From positions 36,162,501-36,226,500 of the forward strand of contig NC_091251.1 in NCBI RefSeq assembly GCF_042477335.2: a DNA stretch of 64,000 nt, given 5' to 3'. Below are positions 56,401 to 64,000 of the stretch, piece after piece. The position numbers and the translations under genes are program-made. Each line of letters opens with the position of its first letter. Positions within the stretch are counted from its first letter, which is position 1. The stretch comes from Ovis canadensis. Lineage: Eukaryota; Chordata; Mammalia; Artiodactyla; Bovidae. Under the pieces are notes generated by a model, which had not been told where the DNA came from, searched no databases, and saw nothing but the letters and a program-made list of their open reading frames with translations.

Positions 56401-59400
56401 GCTTCAACTTCCTTATCTATAAAAATAAACAACATTGCAGTTAACCTGTGACTTACCATAATTGACACAGAATCCTCTCTCCCTCCCTGGTCAGGTCTGG
56501 AAGCCTGGAGCTCCTCTGTTTCAGAGCCATTGTCTACAGTATCAAGACCCTTGTGTTTATCTGAAGTTTCAAAACAATTCAGTACAATGTTTTCAATGAA
56601 AGTGGACATTATTAATATTATACTAATATTAACATTCAACTATGTCTATATTATATACAACTCAGTGTGTGTGTTCAGTCATGTCTGACTCTTTGCAACC
56701 CCATGGACTGTAGCCTGCCAGGCTCCTCTGTCCATGGAATTTTCCAGGCAAGAATAATGGAGTGGATTGCCTTTTCCTACTCCAGGGAATCGTTCCAACC
56801 CAAGAATCAAACCCATGTCTCTTGCCTCTCCTGCATTGGCAGATGGATTCTTTACCACTAGCGCCACCTGGAAAGCCTAATATTAATATTACATTATACT
56901 AACATTAATATTTGGAGAAGGAAATGGCTATTACAGCTCCCACCCCAAAAGACTTCCTACTCTTAACATATGCCAATGATATTAGCCTCAGAAATGAATA
57001 AGATTGCTAATTCCCTGGCAGTCCAGTGGTTAGGATGCCACGCTTATGCTACCAAGGACCTGGGTTCAGGGAACTAAGATCCTGAGTAAGCCGTACAGCT
57101 TGGCCAAAAATAAATAAATTAAAATAAATTAATAGGCAACATGAAAACAGACCTAATTTGAATATATATGTATTTTAGCTTATTTTGGTTTTTTTTTTTG
57201 CCACTTAAATATAAGTTCTTTAATTCATAATATTTAGGACTCCTCCCAAAATTTGAAGTCCTATATATATAGATTATTTTATCCCCACTATATTTCTCTG
57301 ATGAAGCCAACATAGCTACAATATTACCACTTTACAAAAAAGGAAATGGCAGTGCAGTCATGGTGTGACTGCCCACCACACCTCAATTTACCAGCCAGGC
57401 AAGAACGGAACTGGGATTAGAACAAGGTGGATTTACTGATGCCCAGGCAAAACACTGAACTAAGGACTTATCACCTCCTGTAAGAAAGATAAGCTCTTTT
57501 AAGGAAGTTGGAAAGCCATTAAGGCTCATTTCAAGATAGGAAGGGAATGCAGAGTACCTGGTCCAGGAGGCATTTTACGCCCTTAATCCTCTCTCCTAAT
57601 AGGAGGCCACCTCTGTGCAGTGAGCAGGTGTTAAGTCATTTCTAGGCATTCAACCCAGCCTGGGGCTAAGAGGGACTTTAGGCCCCGATAGGCTGCCTGG
57701 TAGCTCCCTCCTACTGCATTTTCCCCATTGTTTCGGGAGGAGTTCCCTTCCCCCCAGGTTAAAGCTAGGTGGGCCTCTGCAAACTAGCATCACCCCCAAA
57801 CAGCACATCCGTAATAGTGTCTGCGTTGCTAGAGAAGGACAACGGAGGAAGAAGGGTAGAGAAGAGGAAACTAAATAGGAGATGACTCCTTTAATAAGCA
57901 TGAACTCTGTAAATGAGGTGTGGGCTGGGTGATCCGTGGAATAACTTGCATTCAGCTATTATTCTGGGGGAGGAGGGGCGGGGAGTAAAGGGGCTTAGTG
58001 TTCCGCAGAGAAGAGTCCTGAATCGACTTCCTTGGAAATTCTACCTCTCAGCCTCCCACCCTGAGAAGCTTCTTTTGTAGAGGGGGTGTGGGGGTAGGGT
58101 GGGAATGGAGGTGAAGAAAACAGGACAAAACTTGGGGCATTTGCAGGGGCGGTGTGAATGTGTGTAGATAAGGGGTGGATTTTCTGGGACCCCCCTCTCA
58201 CTCTGGCCCTCAGACCACCCTCTCTGGAGTCCACGTTTTCCAGGCTCAGCGGATCCTTTATCCGAAGGAAAATAAGAGAAGCCTATCGCTCTGCTCTATT
58301 GAGCAAGGCTGTGTTTCCTACTGTGCCCCCTTGAGCTTGCTGGGGAGGTGGGCGGGCCGGTCTGGGCAAAGACATCTGGAGATGGGGGGAGCTAGCAGAG
58401 GGCAAGGATAGGTGGACCCCCACCAGGCCCCACAGCACCTGTCACTGAGCCTACCGGAAACCCTCCTGTGCTCTGGGCTCCCGCCCCCGTACACCCGTCC
58501 CCCGCCCCCTCTCTTCTTCCCCAGCTCCCGCCTCCCTCCCCAGCAACTCCTCCCCACAGACGCCCCTTCCCAGCAGCTCCTCCCCCATCTCCCCTCTCCC
58601 AGCTTTCTGGCTCCAGCTCCTCCCCTCCTCCGCGTCTCCTCGCTCCCCTCCCCCTCCTCCGCTGCGCCCTCCCCCCGCCGCGATCTCCATCTCTGCAGTC
58701 CGGGCCGCTGGGTGCAGAGGCTGCTGCAGCCCGGGCGGCCAGTGCCGCCTCCCCCAATCCGGATACCCATTGTCTCCCACTCCACCCGGCCCTGCACCTC
58801 CCGCACAACCATGGCGCACGAAGCCGGGAGGAGCGCTCGTCTCGGGGGGCCCTGCGGGGAGCCGGCGGAGCTTGGAGGTGCGGTAGGGCCCTGCAGGGGT
58901 AGGGGTGGAGGGGGTGCGCGGGGCGAGGGGGGAAGGACTTTCGGTGGACGAGATAAAACGGACGATTCTCTGCCCAGGACCCGGTCCTCCCAGCTTGTCC
59001 TTCCGTCCGCCGGTGACCCGGGGTGCGAGGGGATAGAAGGGGGACAGTAGCTTGTGCATGCCCGCTCCTCTCCTTCCTGGCCCCCAGTGCTGGCGTGTCG
59101 TGTCCAGGCGGGTCAGCCCTGAGCTCTAGCCTTCTGCACGGCCTGATGGTGAGCTCATCTCCCCACCCCCACTAGCGGTTACTGGGCTCCTTGTTAATTA
59201 CAGCCTGTGTATATCCATCCCAACCGCACCACCCACGCTCTCTCCTTGTGTTCTTCCCCAGGTGATGTGAGCGAGGACGACCACCCCCAAGTCTGTGCCA
59301 AGTGCTGCGCACAATTCACTGACCCAGCTGAATTCCTCGCCCACCAGAATGCATGTTCTACTGATCCCCCTGTAATGGTGATAATTGGGGGCCAGGAGAA

Positions 59401-62200
59401 CCCCAACAACTCTTCGACCTCTTGCGAGCCTCGGCCTGAGGGCCAGAGTAGTCCGCAGGCCATGGAGGCCGAGCAAAGCAACCCCTCGGACTGCGCGTCC
59501 TCTGTACCCACAGATCCCACCTGGGGCCCCGAGCGGAGGGGAGAGGAGTCTTCCGGGCACTTCCTCATTGCTGCCACAGGTACAGCAGCTGGGGGAGGTG
59601 GGGGCCTGATCTTGGCCAGCCCCAAGCTGGGAGCGACTCCATTACCGCCGGAGTCCACCCCTGCACCCCCTCCTCCTCCGCCTCCTCCTCCCCCCACAGG
59701 GGTAGGCAGTGGCCACTTGAACATCCCTCTGATCTTGGAAGAACTCCGGGTGCTGCAGCAGCGCCAGATTCATCAGATGCAGATGACTGAGCAAATCTGC
59801 CGGCAGGTGCTGCTGCTAGGCTCCTTAGGCCAGACAGTGGGCACCCCTTCCAGTCCCTCGGAGCTACCTGGGACAGGGACTGCCTCCTCCACCAAGCCCC
59901 TGCTGCCTCTCTTCAGTCCCATCAAGCCTGTCCAAACTGGCAAAACACTGGCACCTTCCTCCACCTCCTCCTCAGGGGCAGAAGCACCCAAGCAGGCTTT
60001 CTTCCACCTTTACCACCCCTTGGGGTCACAGCACCCTTTTTCTGCTGGTGTGGTCGGGCGAAGCCACAAACCCACCCCTGCAGCCTCCCCGGCCCTGTCG
60101 GGCAGCACGGATCAGCTGATCGCCTCACCTCACCTGGCATTCCCAGGCACTACGGGACTCCTGGCAGCGCAGTGTCTTGGGGCAGCCCGGGGCCTCGAGG
60201 CTGCTGCTTCCCCAGGGCTCCTGAAGCCAAAGAATGGAGGTGGAGAGTTGGGTTATGGGGAAGTGATGGGCCCCTTGGAGAAGCCCGGTGGGAGGCACAA
60301 GTGCCGCTTCTGCGCCAAAGTATTTGGTAGTGACAGTGCCCTGCAGATCCACCTGCGTTCCCACACAGGCGAGAGACCCTATAAGTGTAATGTGTGTGGC
60401 AACCGCTTTACCACGCGAGGCAACCTCAAAGTGCATTTCCACCGGCATCGGGAGAAGTACCCACATGTGCAGATGAACCCTCACCCGGTTCCAGAGCATC
60501 TCGACTATGTTATCACCAGCAGCGGCCTGCCCTATGGTATGTCGGTGCCGCCAGAGAAGGCTGAGGAGGAGGCAGCTGTGCCGGGTGGAGGTGTGGAACG
60601 CAAGCCTCTGGTGGCCTCCACCGCCGCCCTCAGTGCCACAGAGAGCCTCACGCTGCTCTCCACCGGTGCAGGCACCACTACGGCCCCTGCGCTTCCTGCT
60701 TTCAATAAGTTTGTGCTCATGAAAGCAGTAGAGCCAAAGAATAAAGCGGATGAAAACACCCCGCCGGGGAGTGAGGGCTCAGCCATCGCCGGGGTGGCAG
60801 AAAGTGGCGCAGCAACCCGCATGCAGCTAAGTAAGCTGGTGACATCGCTACCCAGCTGGGCCCTGCTTACCAACCACTTGAAGTCCACTGGTAGCTTCCC
60901 CTTCCCTTACGTGCTGGAGCCCTTGGGGGCTTCACCCTCCGAGACCTCCAAGCTTCAGCAGCTGGTAGAAAAGATTGACCGTCAAGGAGCTGTGGCAGTG
61001 GCCTCTACTGCCTCGGGTGCCCCCACAACCTCTGCCCCTGCAGCTTCATCATCAGCCTCATCTGGACCCAACCAGTGTGTCATTTGTCTCCGGGTGCTGA
61101 GCTGTCCTCGGGCACTGCGCCTGCATTACGGTCAGCATGGAGGTGAGCGACCCTTCAAATGCAAAGTGTGTGGCAGAGCTTTCTCTACCCGAGGCAATCT
61201 GCGTGCACATTTCGTGGGCCATAAGGCTAGTCCAGCTGCCCGGGCCCAGAACTCCTGCCCCATTTGCCAGAAGAAGTTCACCAATGCTGTTACTCTGCAG
61301 CAGCATGTTCGGATGCACCTGGGGGGCCAGATCCCCAATGGTGGCACTGCACTCCCTGAAGCGGGGGGAGCTGCCCAGGAGAACGGCTCTGAGCAATCGA
61401 CAGTCTCCGGAGCGGGGGGCTTCCCCCAGCAGCCATCCCAGCAGCCATCCCCAGAGGAGGAGTTGTCTGAAGAAGAGGAAGAGGATGAAGAAGAGGAAGA
61501 AGATGTGACTGATGAAGATTCCCTGGCCGGAAGAGGCTCTGAAAGTGGAGGGGAGAAGGCCATATCCGTGCGAGGTGATTCAGAAGAGGCCTCTGGCACT
61601 GAGGAGGAAGTGGGGACTGTGGCAGCGGTGACCACAGCTGGGAAGGAGATGGACACTAATGAGAAGACCATTCAGCAGCCGTGTCTGCTGCCGCCGCCAC
61701 CAGCTGACACCCTGGATCAGACACAGCCAAAGGAGCAGGGAGGCAGTGATGCTGCCGGAGGCACGGAAGAGGGGGCAAAACCGGAGAGGAGCTCCAGCCC
61801 AGGGTCAGCGCTGGCCCTTGAAGGGGAAGGCAGCAGCACCCCCTTGGTGGAGGAGCTGAGCCTGCAGGAAGTGATGAGAAAGGAGCCCGGGGAGAGCAGT
61901 GGCCGAAAGGCCTGTGAGGTGTGTGGCCAGACCTTTCCCACCCAAGCAGCTCTGGAGGAGCATCAGAAAACCCACCCCAAGGAGGGGCTGCTCTTCACTT
62001 GTGTTTTCTGCAGGCAGGGCTTTCTCGAGCGGGCTACCCTCAAGAAGCACATGCTGCTGGCCCACCACCAGGTACAGCCCTTTGCCCCCCATGGCCCTCA
62101 GAATATTGCTGCTCTTTCCTTGGTCCCAGGCTGCTCACCCTCTATCACTTCCCCAGGGCTCTCTCCCTTTCCCCGAAAAGATGACCCCACCATCCCATGA
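50355..62200 (+). CDS. SALL2: SALL2, spalt-like zinc-finger transcription factor (whole gene, exon 1 form)
   Basis: Nuclear C2H2 zinc-finger regulator of the Spalt family. The exon 1 form joins 50355-50427 to 59262-62200. The phase-1 junction rebuilds Gly25 (G|GT), and the predicted protein has 1003 residues, against 1007 in human. Order: [11 protein letters not shown] motif at 1-11 (NuRD/HDAC recruitment in the family), C2HC finger about 36-56, proline run about 156-168, Gln-rich dimerisation segment about 180-205, finger pair 372-392 and 400-420, finger triplet 630-650, 658-680 and 690-711, acidic tract about 760-785, final pair 908-930 and 939-962, C-terminus DDPTIP. All finger ligands are intact. 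Assignment is near certain from residue-level similarity to remembered human SALL2 along its whole length. Confidence 0.97.
51505..51745 (+). mobile_element. MIR SINE (plus)
   Basis: Full MIR-like span: CAAGATTCAAATCCTGGCTC, CTCAGTTTCTTCATCTGTAA, AATGGGGATGAATATACTGA and the GGTTATTGAGTTAATACATG 3' part. Confidence 0.75.
53785..54165 (-). mobile_element. Old L1 3' fragment (minus) splitting a MIR
   Basis: Contains ACAATTCAGTGGCATTAAGT, 'GTGTGACCATCACTACCAGCC' and TTGCCAATTCTAGGGATCTC, the complement of an old L1 3' end. MIR-like halves lie on both sides (GCCCAGCATTTACTATTTGT before, CAAGCCTTGGGGAAATTAAG after). Confidence 0.6.
55005..55200 (+). mobile_element. Bov-tA SINE (plus)
   Basis: Head CCTTCCCTGGTGGCTCAGCA, core GGAAATGGCAACCCACTCCA, end AAAGAGTCAGACATTACAGC. 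Intronic in SALL2, sense orientation. Confidence 0.88.
55350..55565 (+). mobile_element. Bov-tA SINE (plus)
   Basis: Head GGCTTCCCAGGTGGCTCTAG, core GGAGGAGGAAATGGCTACCC, diverged end AGCATCAGACTTAGCATGCA with a short (CACA) run. Intronic in SALL2. Confidence 0.83.
56660..56878 (-). mobile_element. Bov-tA SINE (minus)
   Basis: Plus strand GTTCAGTCATGTCTGACTCT through TGCATTGGCAGATGGATTCT and CACCTGGAAAGCC, a complete Bov-tA complement. Flanks are AT-rich (TATTAATATTA). Confidence 0.88.
57005..57130 (+). mobile_element. CHR-type SINE head (plus)
   Basis: AATTCCCTGGCAGTCCAGTG, GTTAGGATGCCACGCTTATG, GGGAACTAAGATCCTGAGTA and GCCAAAAATAAATAAATTAA tail. Confidence 0.78.
58401..58810 (+). promoter_or_regulatory. 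SALL2: SALL2 internal GC-rich promoter and exon 1A 5' UTR
   Basis: CpG-rich, TATA-less segment directly before the exon 1A ATG, with strong strand asymmetry. The plus strand is C/T-rich from 58480 to 58700 (runs such as CCCGCCCCCT, CTCCTCCCC), so the minus strand is G-rich with many GGGG runs. Human SALL2 has a second promoter at this location. The start site and factor sites are inferred, not proven. Confidence 0.65.
58811..58877 (+). CDS. SALL2: SALL2 alternative first coding exon 1A
   Basis: Encodes [20 protein letters not shown] and LG plus the first base of the next Gly, ending at the donor GGAG|GTGCGG. The phase is 1, identical to exon 1, so both can join exon 2 at 59262. It would give a 1001-residue protein without the NuRD-binding N-terminus. 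The ATG lies in a near-ideal context (ACCATGG). The sequence closely matches the known human exon 1A peptide. Confidence 0.92.
59262..62200 (+). CDS. SALL2: SALL2 main coding exon 2
   Basis: Starts after a strong acceptor (CTTGTGTTCTTCCCCAG) and runs to TGA at 62198-62200. It carries all fingers of the protein. Codons open upstream to 59207 are intronic. The GC-rich, proline/serine-rich text between finger clusters is normal for the family. Short low-complexity tracts (CCT/CCG at 59655-59697, GAA/GAG at 61455-61515) may vary in length. A potential donor CACCAG|GTACAG at 62072 lies inside the coding region, in phase 0, near its end. Confidence 0.97.
59655..59697 (+). repeat. Polyproline-coding (CCT/CCG)n tract in SALL2
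   Basis: Encodes about a dozen consecutive prolines. Human SALL2 has a similar run that I recall as one residue longer. Confidence 0.85.
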
Positions 62201-62516
62201 ACCAGTTTTTCTGTACCTGCTGCCCCTTGACCCAAGGAGCAGGAAGTGAGAGCTCTGTAGAAGGACCTCCCAGATCTGAGCCTTTATTTGTCTGTTTCTC
62301 TGAGTTCTTAGATGTCCCTAATGACTTTTCTCTAATCCTTGAGCTTCAAAATGGCTGAGCTCACGGCAATTGCCCCCTGAGAAACTTTTCTTCCCTCTTC
62401 ATCCATTGTACCTGAGGAAAATAGACTTGCTACAGCTTTTACATTCCCGAGAAGAACCCTTTCCAGCTTCTCTGAGAATGACCCTTCTTCCCTCTCCTCT
62501 CCCTTCCCTTTGGCAG

Positions 62517-62878
62517 GTGCACCTGAGCACCCACATATGGAATTACAGCCACCCCGAAGGGGGCAGCACCTGTCCCTGGAGGGCCTAGGGCCACTCCTCT
62601 CTGGTGACCAGGTCAACCTGCATGGCTTCTTGTCCCAGGGCATTCCTTCCCAGCTGGTGAGGGTGGGCCCGCTGTCTCTTTGGAACCAGGACACAACCTT
62701 CCTGTCAAGTGACCTGCCCACCAAGCCCCAAACTTCCAGTTCCATCTCCATCTCCACTACCACTTCAGGCCCTGCACGACCAGTGCTGTTTGGCCCAGGA
62801 ACTGAGGCCGGGAAGTTGCCTCTAGCAGAGGGATCCAGAGAAGCCAAGGAGAAGAGAGCTCCCCTTTTCCTCTTTTGA
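62517..62878 (+). pseudogene. Vestigial (or alternative) SALL-family terminal exon in the SALL2 3' UTR
   Basis: Directly after CTCTCCCTTCCCTTTGGCAG (pyrimidine tract plus AG), codons from 62517 read VHLSTHIWN, matching the VHMGTHMWN that ends the last finger of SALL1. One nucleotide is missing between 62543 and 62555. From 62549 the homology continues in another frame (PPRRGQHLSLEG, FLSQGI, LSLWNQ) against SALL1 ARRGRRLSVDG and SFWNQ. This second frame stays open to TGA at 62876-62878. It therefore looks like the ancestral last SALL exon, stranded when SALL2 gained an earlier stop and lost the finger pair before it. Comparison sequence is from memory. Confidence 0.75.
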
Positions 62879-63318
62879 CCTCTTGCATCCAAGACAGTGC
62901 CTGGAAAGCCCATCATAAAGAGAAGTAGCAGATTGTACCTTCCTTCTCCTTCCACGTGCCAACAGTGAAAATGCAACAATTATCTGTCTCGTGGCCCAGC
63001 CCCAGGGGGTAGGGAGAAATGAAAGGCACAGGACACTCTTCCTGCTAGTAAGGCACTCGTGTCTTAGTCACATTAAGGTAAAAGTGTTGGCCGGTTAATA
63101 TGCCAAGATACTTTGAGCTTCTCATATCCTTCATCTTTGCCTCTCACAGTTAGCAAACAAGTGGAATTCTTGCTGCGAGGTCTCCCATGGGATGGCTCTT
63201 TGGGGGAGGGAAATGTGAAGTTCACATCTTTAGCAAGCATTGTTCATGAGGGTAGTTGAAGGACTAATGGAGAGTTGAGTGTTGTAAAGCGTAAGGCTTG
63301 GTGCAAACCTATGTGATT

Positions 63319-63324
63319 AATAAA
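63319..63324 (+). terminator. SALL2: SALL2 proximal poly(A) signal
   Basis: Canonical AATAAA in the context GATTAATAAAGGGG, 1.1 kb after the stop. It could define a shorter transcript. Confidence 0.5.
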
Positions 63325-63842
63325 GGGGCGAGATGTAAAGGAGGAGACCTCACATTCTTATTTGGATAGGTCGATGGGTCTCATGAATGTTCTTTTGGAC
63401 TCAAGGTGACTTAAGTGTGCCACAGTGCACCGTGGGTCAGGGGGGTTTCCTAGCACTAGTGTGCTTCTAGTTTTAGATAACTCCCTCCTTTATTCCCTAG
63501 CCCCTTGTATTTTCCTCACCTTCCTCTCTCAAGGTCCACTTCCTCCCCATTTTGCCTGTCCATGGACCTGGGTTTGTGTCTTTGTCACTGTCTGGTTCAT
63601 AGAGTCCCAGACTTTGGGAGAGGAGCCCCAGGTGCTGTCCTCCCTGCCTCTCTGTCTTGTAATGAGATGTAGTATTTACTCTTAACATAGGATCATCTGG
63701 AACAGGAGTTCTGAGGGGGAGGGGGTGAAGCTTCTGCTATTGACTGACGTGATGGCTCCTCCAAAGGTGTAGGCTCCAGAGTTTCCTAACATAGTAAAAT
63801 GTGAAGAGCAGACAAGGGAGATACTAGTGTCTTTCCCTTTTC

Positions 63843-63848
63843 ATTAAA
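63843..63848 (+). terminator. SALL2: SALL2 distal poly(A) signal
   Basis: ATTAAA followed about 25 bp later by GT/T-rich sequence (TTTGTGTGTTTCTCC), a typical cleavage arrangement. It is the last such signal in the window. Confidence 0.55.
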
Positions 63849-63865
63849 GGTGTCTTAACCAAATA

Positions 63866-64000
63866 TTTGTGTGTTTCTCCTTATTTCATGACTAAATAGC
63901 CAGCTGGGGTGTGATATGGGCATTCCCTAACATTGAGATTCCCTTACCACCTACATCTCCTGCCAAAGCCGAACATATGGTGGTGAAGTATTTAATTTGC
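63866..64000. other. Intergenic sequence after SALL2
   Basis: The last 135 bases carry no recognised feature. Confidence 0.4.

Larger units (their letters stand above)
50428..58400. other. SALL2: SALL2 intron 1: non-coding content
   Basis: No exon recognised. Contents: A18 tract at 51966-51983, MIR at 51505-51745, another MIR (53685-53785 and 54165-54265) split by an L1-type fragment, Bov-tA copies at 55005-55200 (+), 55350-55565 (+) and 56660-56878 (-), MIR remnant at 56345-56460, and a CHR-type head at 57005-57130 (+). Positions about 52080-52450 are GC-richer and unique and might be regulatory. From 57900 the sequence becomes GC-rich, with Sp1-like GGGGCGGGG at 57973-57981. Confidence 0.55.
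62201..63865 (+). other. SALL2: SALL2 3' UTR
   Basis: Extends from the stop to the distal poly(A) signal. It is free of recognisable ruminant repeats over 1.6 kb, unlike the rest of the window. It contains the vestigial SALL terminal exon at 62517-62878. Confidence 0.7.

Noticed and set aside
58318-59059. Overlapping minus-strand open frames of 138-202 codons across the SALL2 internal promoter
   Set aside because: They are Gly/Arg-rich translations of G-rich low-complexity DNA with no family motif, best explained by a lack of A/T-rich stop codons.
59207-59261. Upstream ATG in frame with SALL2 exon 2
   Set aside because: It lies in the intron before a strong acceptor. Both first exons join at 59262 in phase, giving the known protein.
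61132-61671. 179-codon minus-strand frame in SALL2 exon 2
   Set aside because: It is the antisense shadow of the zinc-finger and Glu-rich coding sequence (poly-Ser from GAA/GAG).
62201-62500. Remnant of the finger pair that precedes the last exon in SALL1
   Set aside because: I looked for CxxC...HxxxH patterns between the SALL2 stop and 62500 on the plus strand and saw none. This stretch looks intron-like.

Overview
The window is nuclear DNA from a ruminant, most likely a bovid. The diagnosis rests on dense ruminant interspersed repeats (BovB RTE LINEs with their ART2A-type 3' ends, Bov-tA and Bov-A2 SINEs, CHR-type tRNA-Glu-derived SINEs) lying over older mammalian L1 and MIR copies. The gene order OR10G2 - OR10G3 - SALL2, all in one orientation, is the arrangement I know from human 14q11.2. 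The species cannot be fixed from sequence alone.

Layout. 1-2.1 kb: intact single-exon olfactory receptor OR10G2 (+). 2.1-10.9 kb: repeats and unique non-coding DNA. 11.0-11.9 kb: intact olfactory receptor OR10G3 (+). 12-24 kb: BovB-rich block with two oppositely oriented BovB 3' ends and a BovB copy with a 5' inversion that split an older SINE. 24.4-25.3 kb: a small intact RNase A superfamily gene on the minus strand, with signal peptide, 8 conserved cysteines, a splice acceptor just before the ATG and a poly(A) signal. The residue aligned to catalytic His119 is Arg. 25.3-49.9 kb: no recognisable gene; nested SINEs, LINEs, MIRs and a 5' fragment of U2 snRNA with target-site duplications. 50.0-63.9 kb: SALL2 (+), a zinc-finger transcriptional regulator with two alternative first coding exons (50355-50427 and 58811-58877) spliced in the same phase to one large exon (59262-62200), followed by a 3' UTR with two poly(A) signals.

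The most unusual signal lies in the SALL2 3' UTR. At 62517-62878 the sequence encodes, across two frames, the conserved C-terminal domain that SALL1/3/4 carry on their last exon. It is still preceded by a pyrimidine tract and AG. Mammalian SALL2 normally stops before this domain, so this appears to be a vestigial terminal exon, or possibly an alternative one.

The genes do not form a pathway. The two receptors are tandem paralogues for odorant detection, the RNase is a secreted protein that is probably not catalytic, and SALL2 is a nuclear regulator. I found no tRNA gene, CRISPR array or prokaryote-type system. Repeat boundaries are read by eye and are accurate to roughly 10-30 bases unless a target-site duplication is given.
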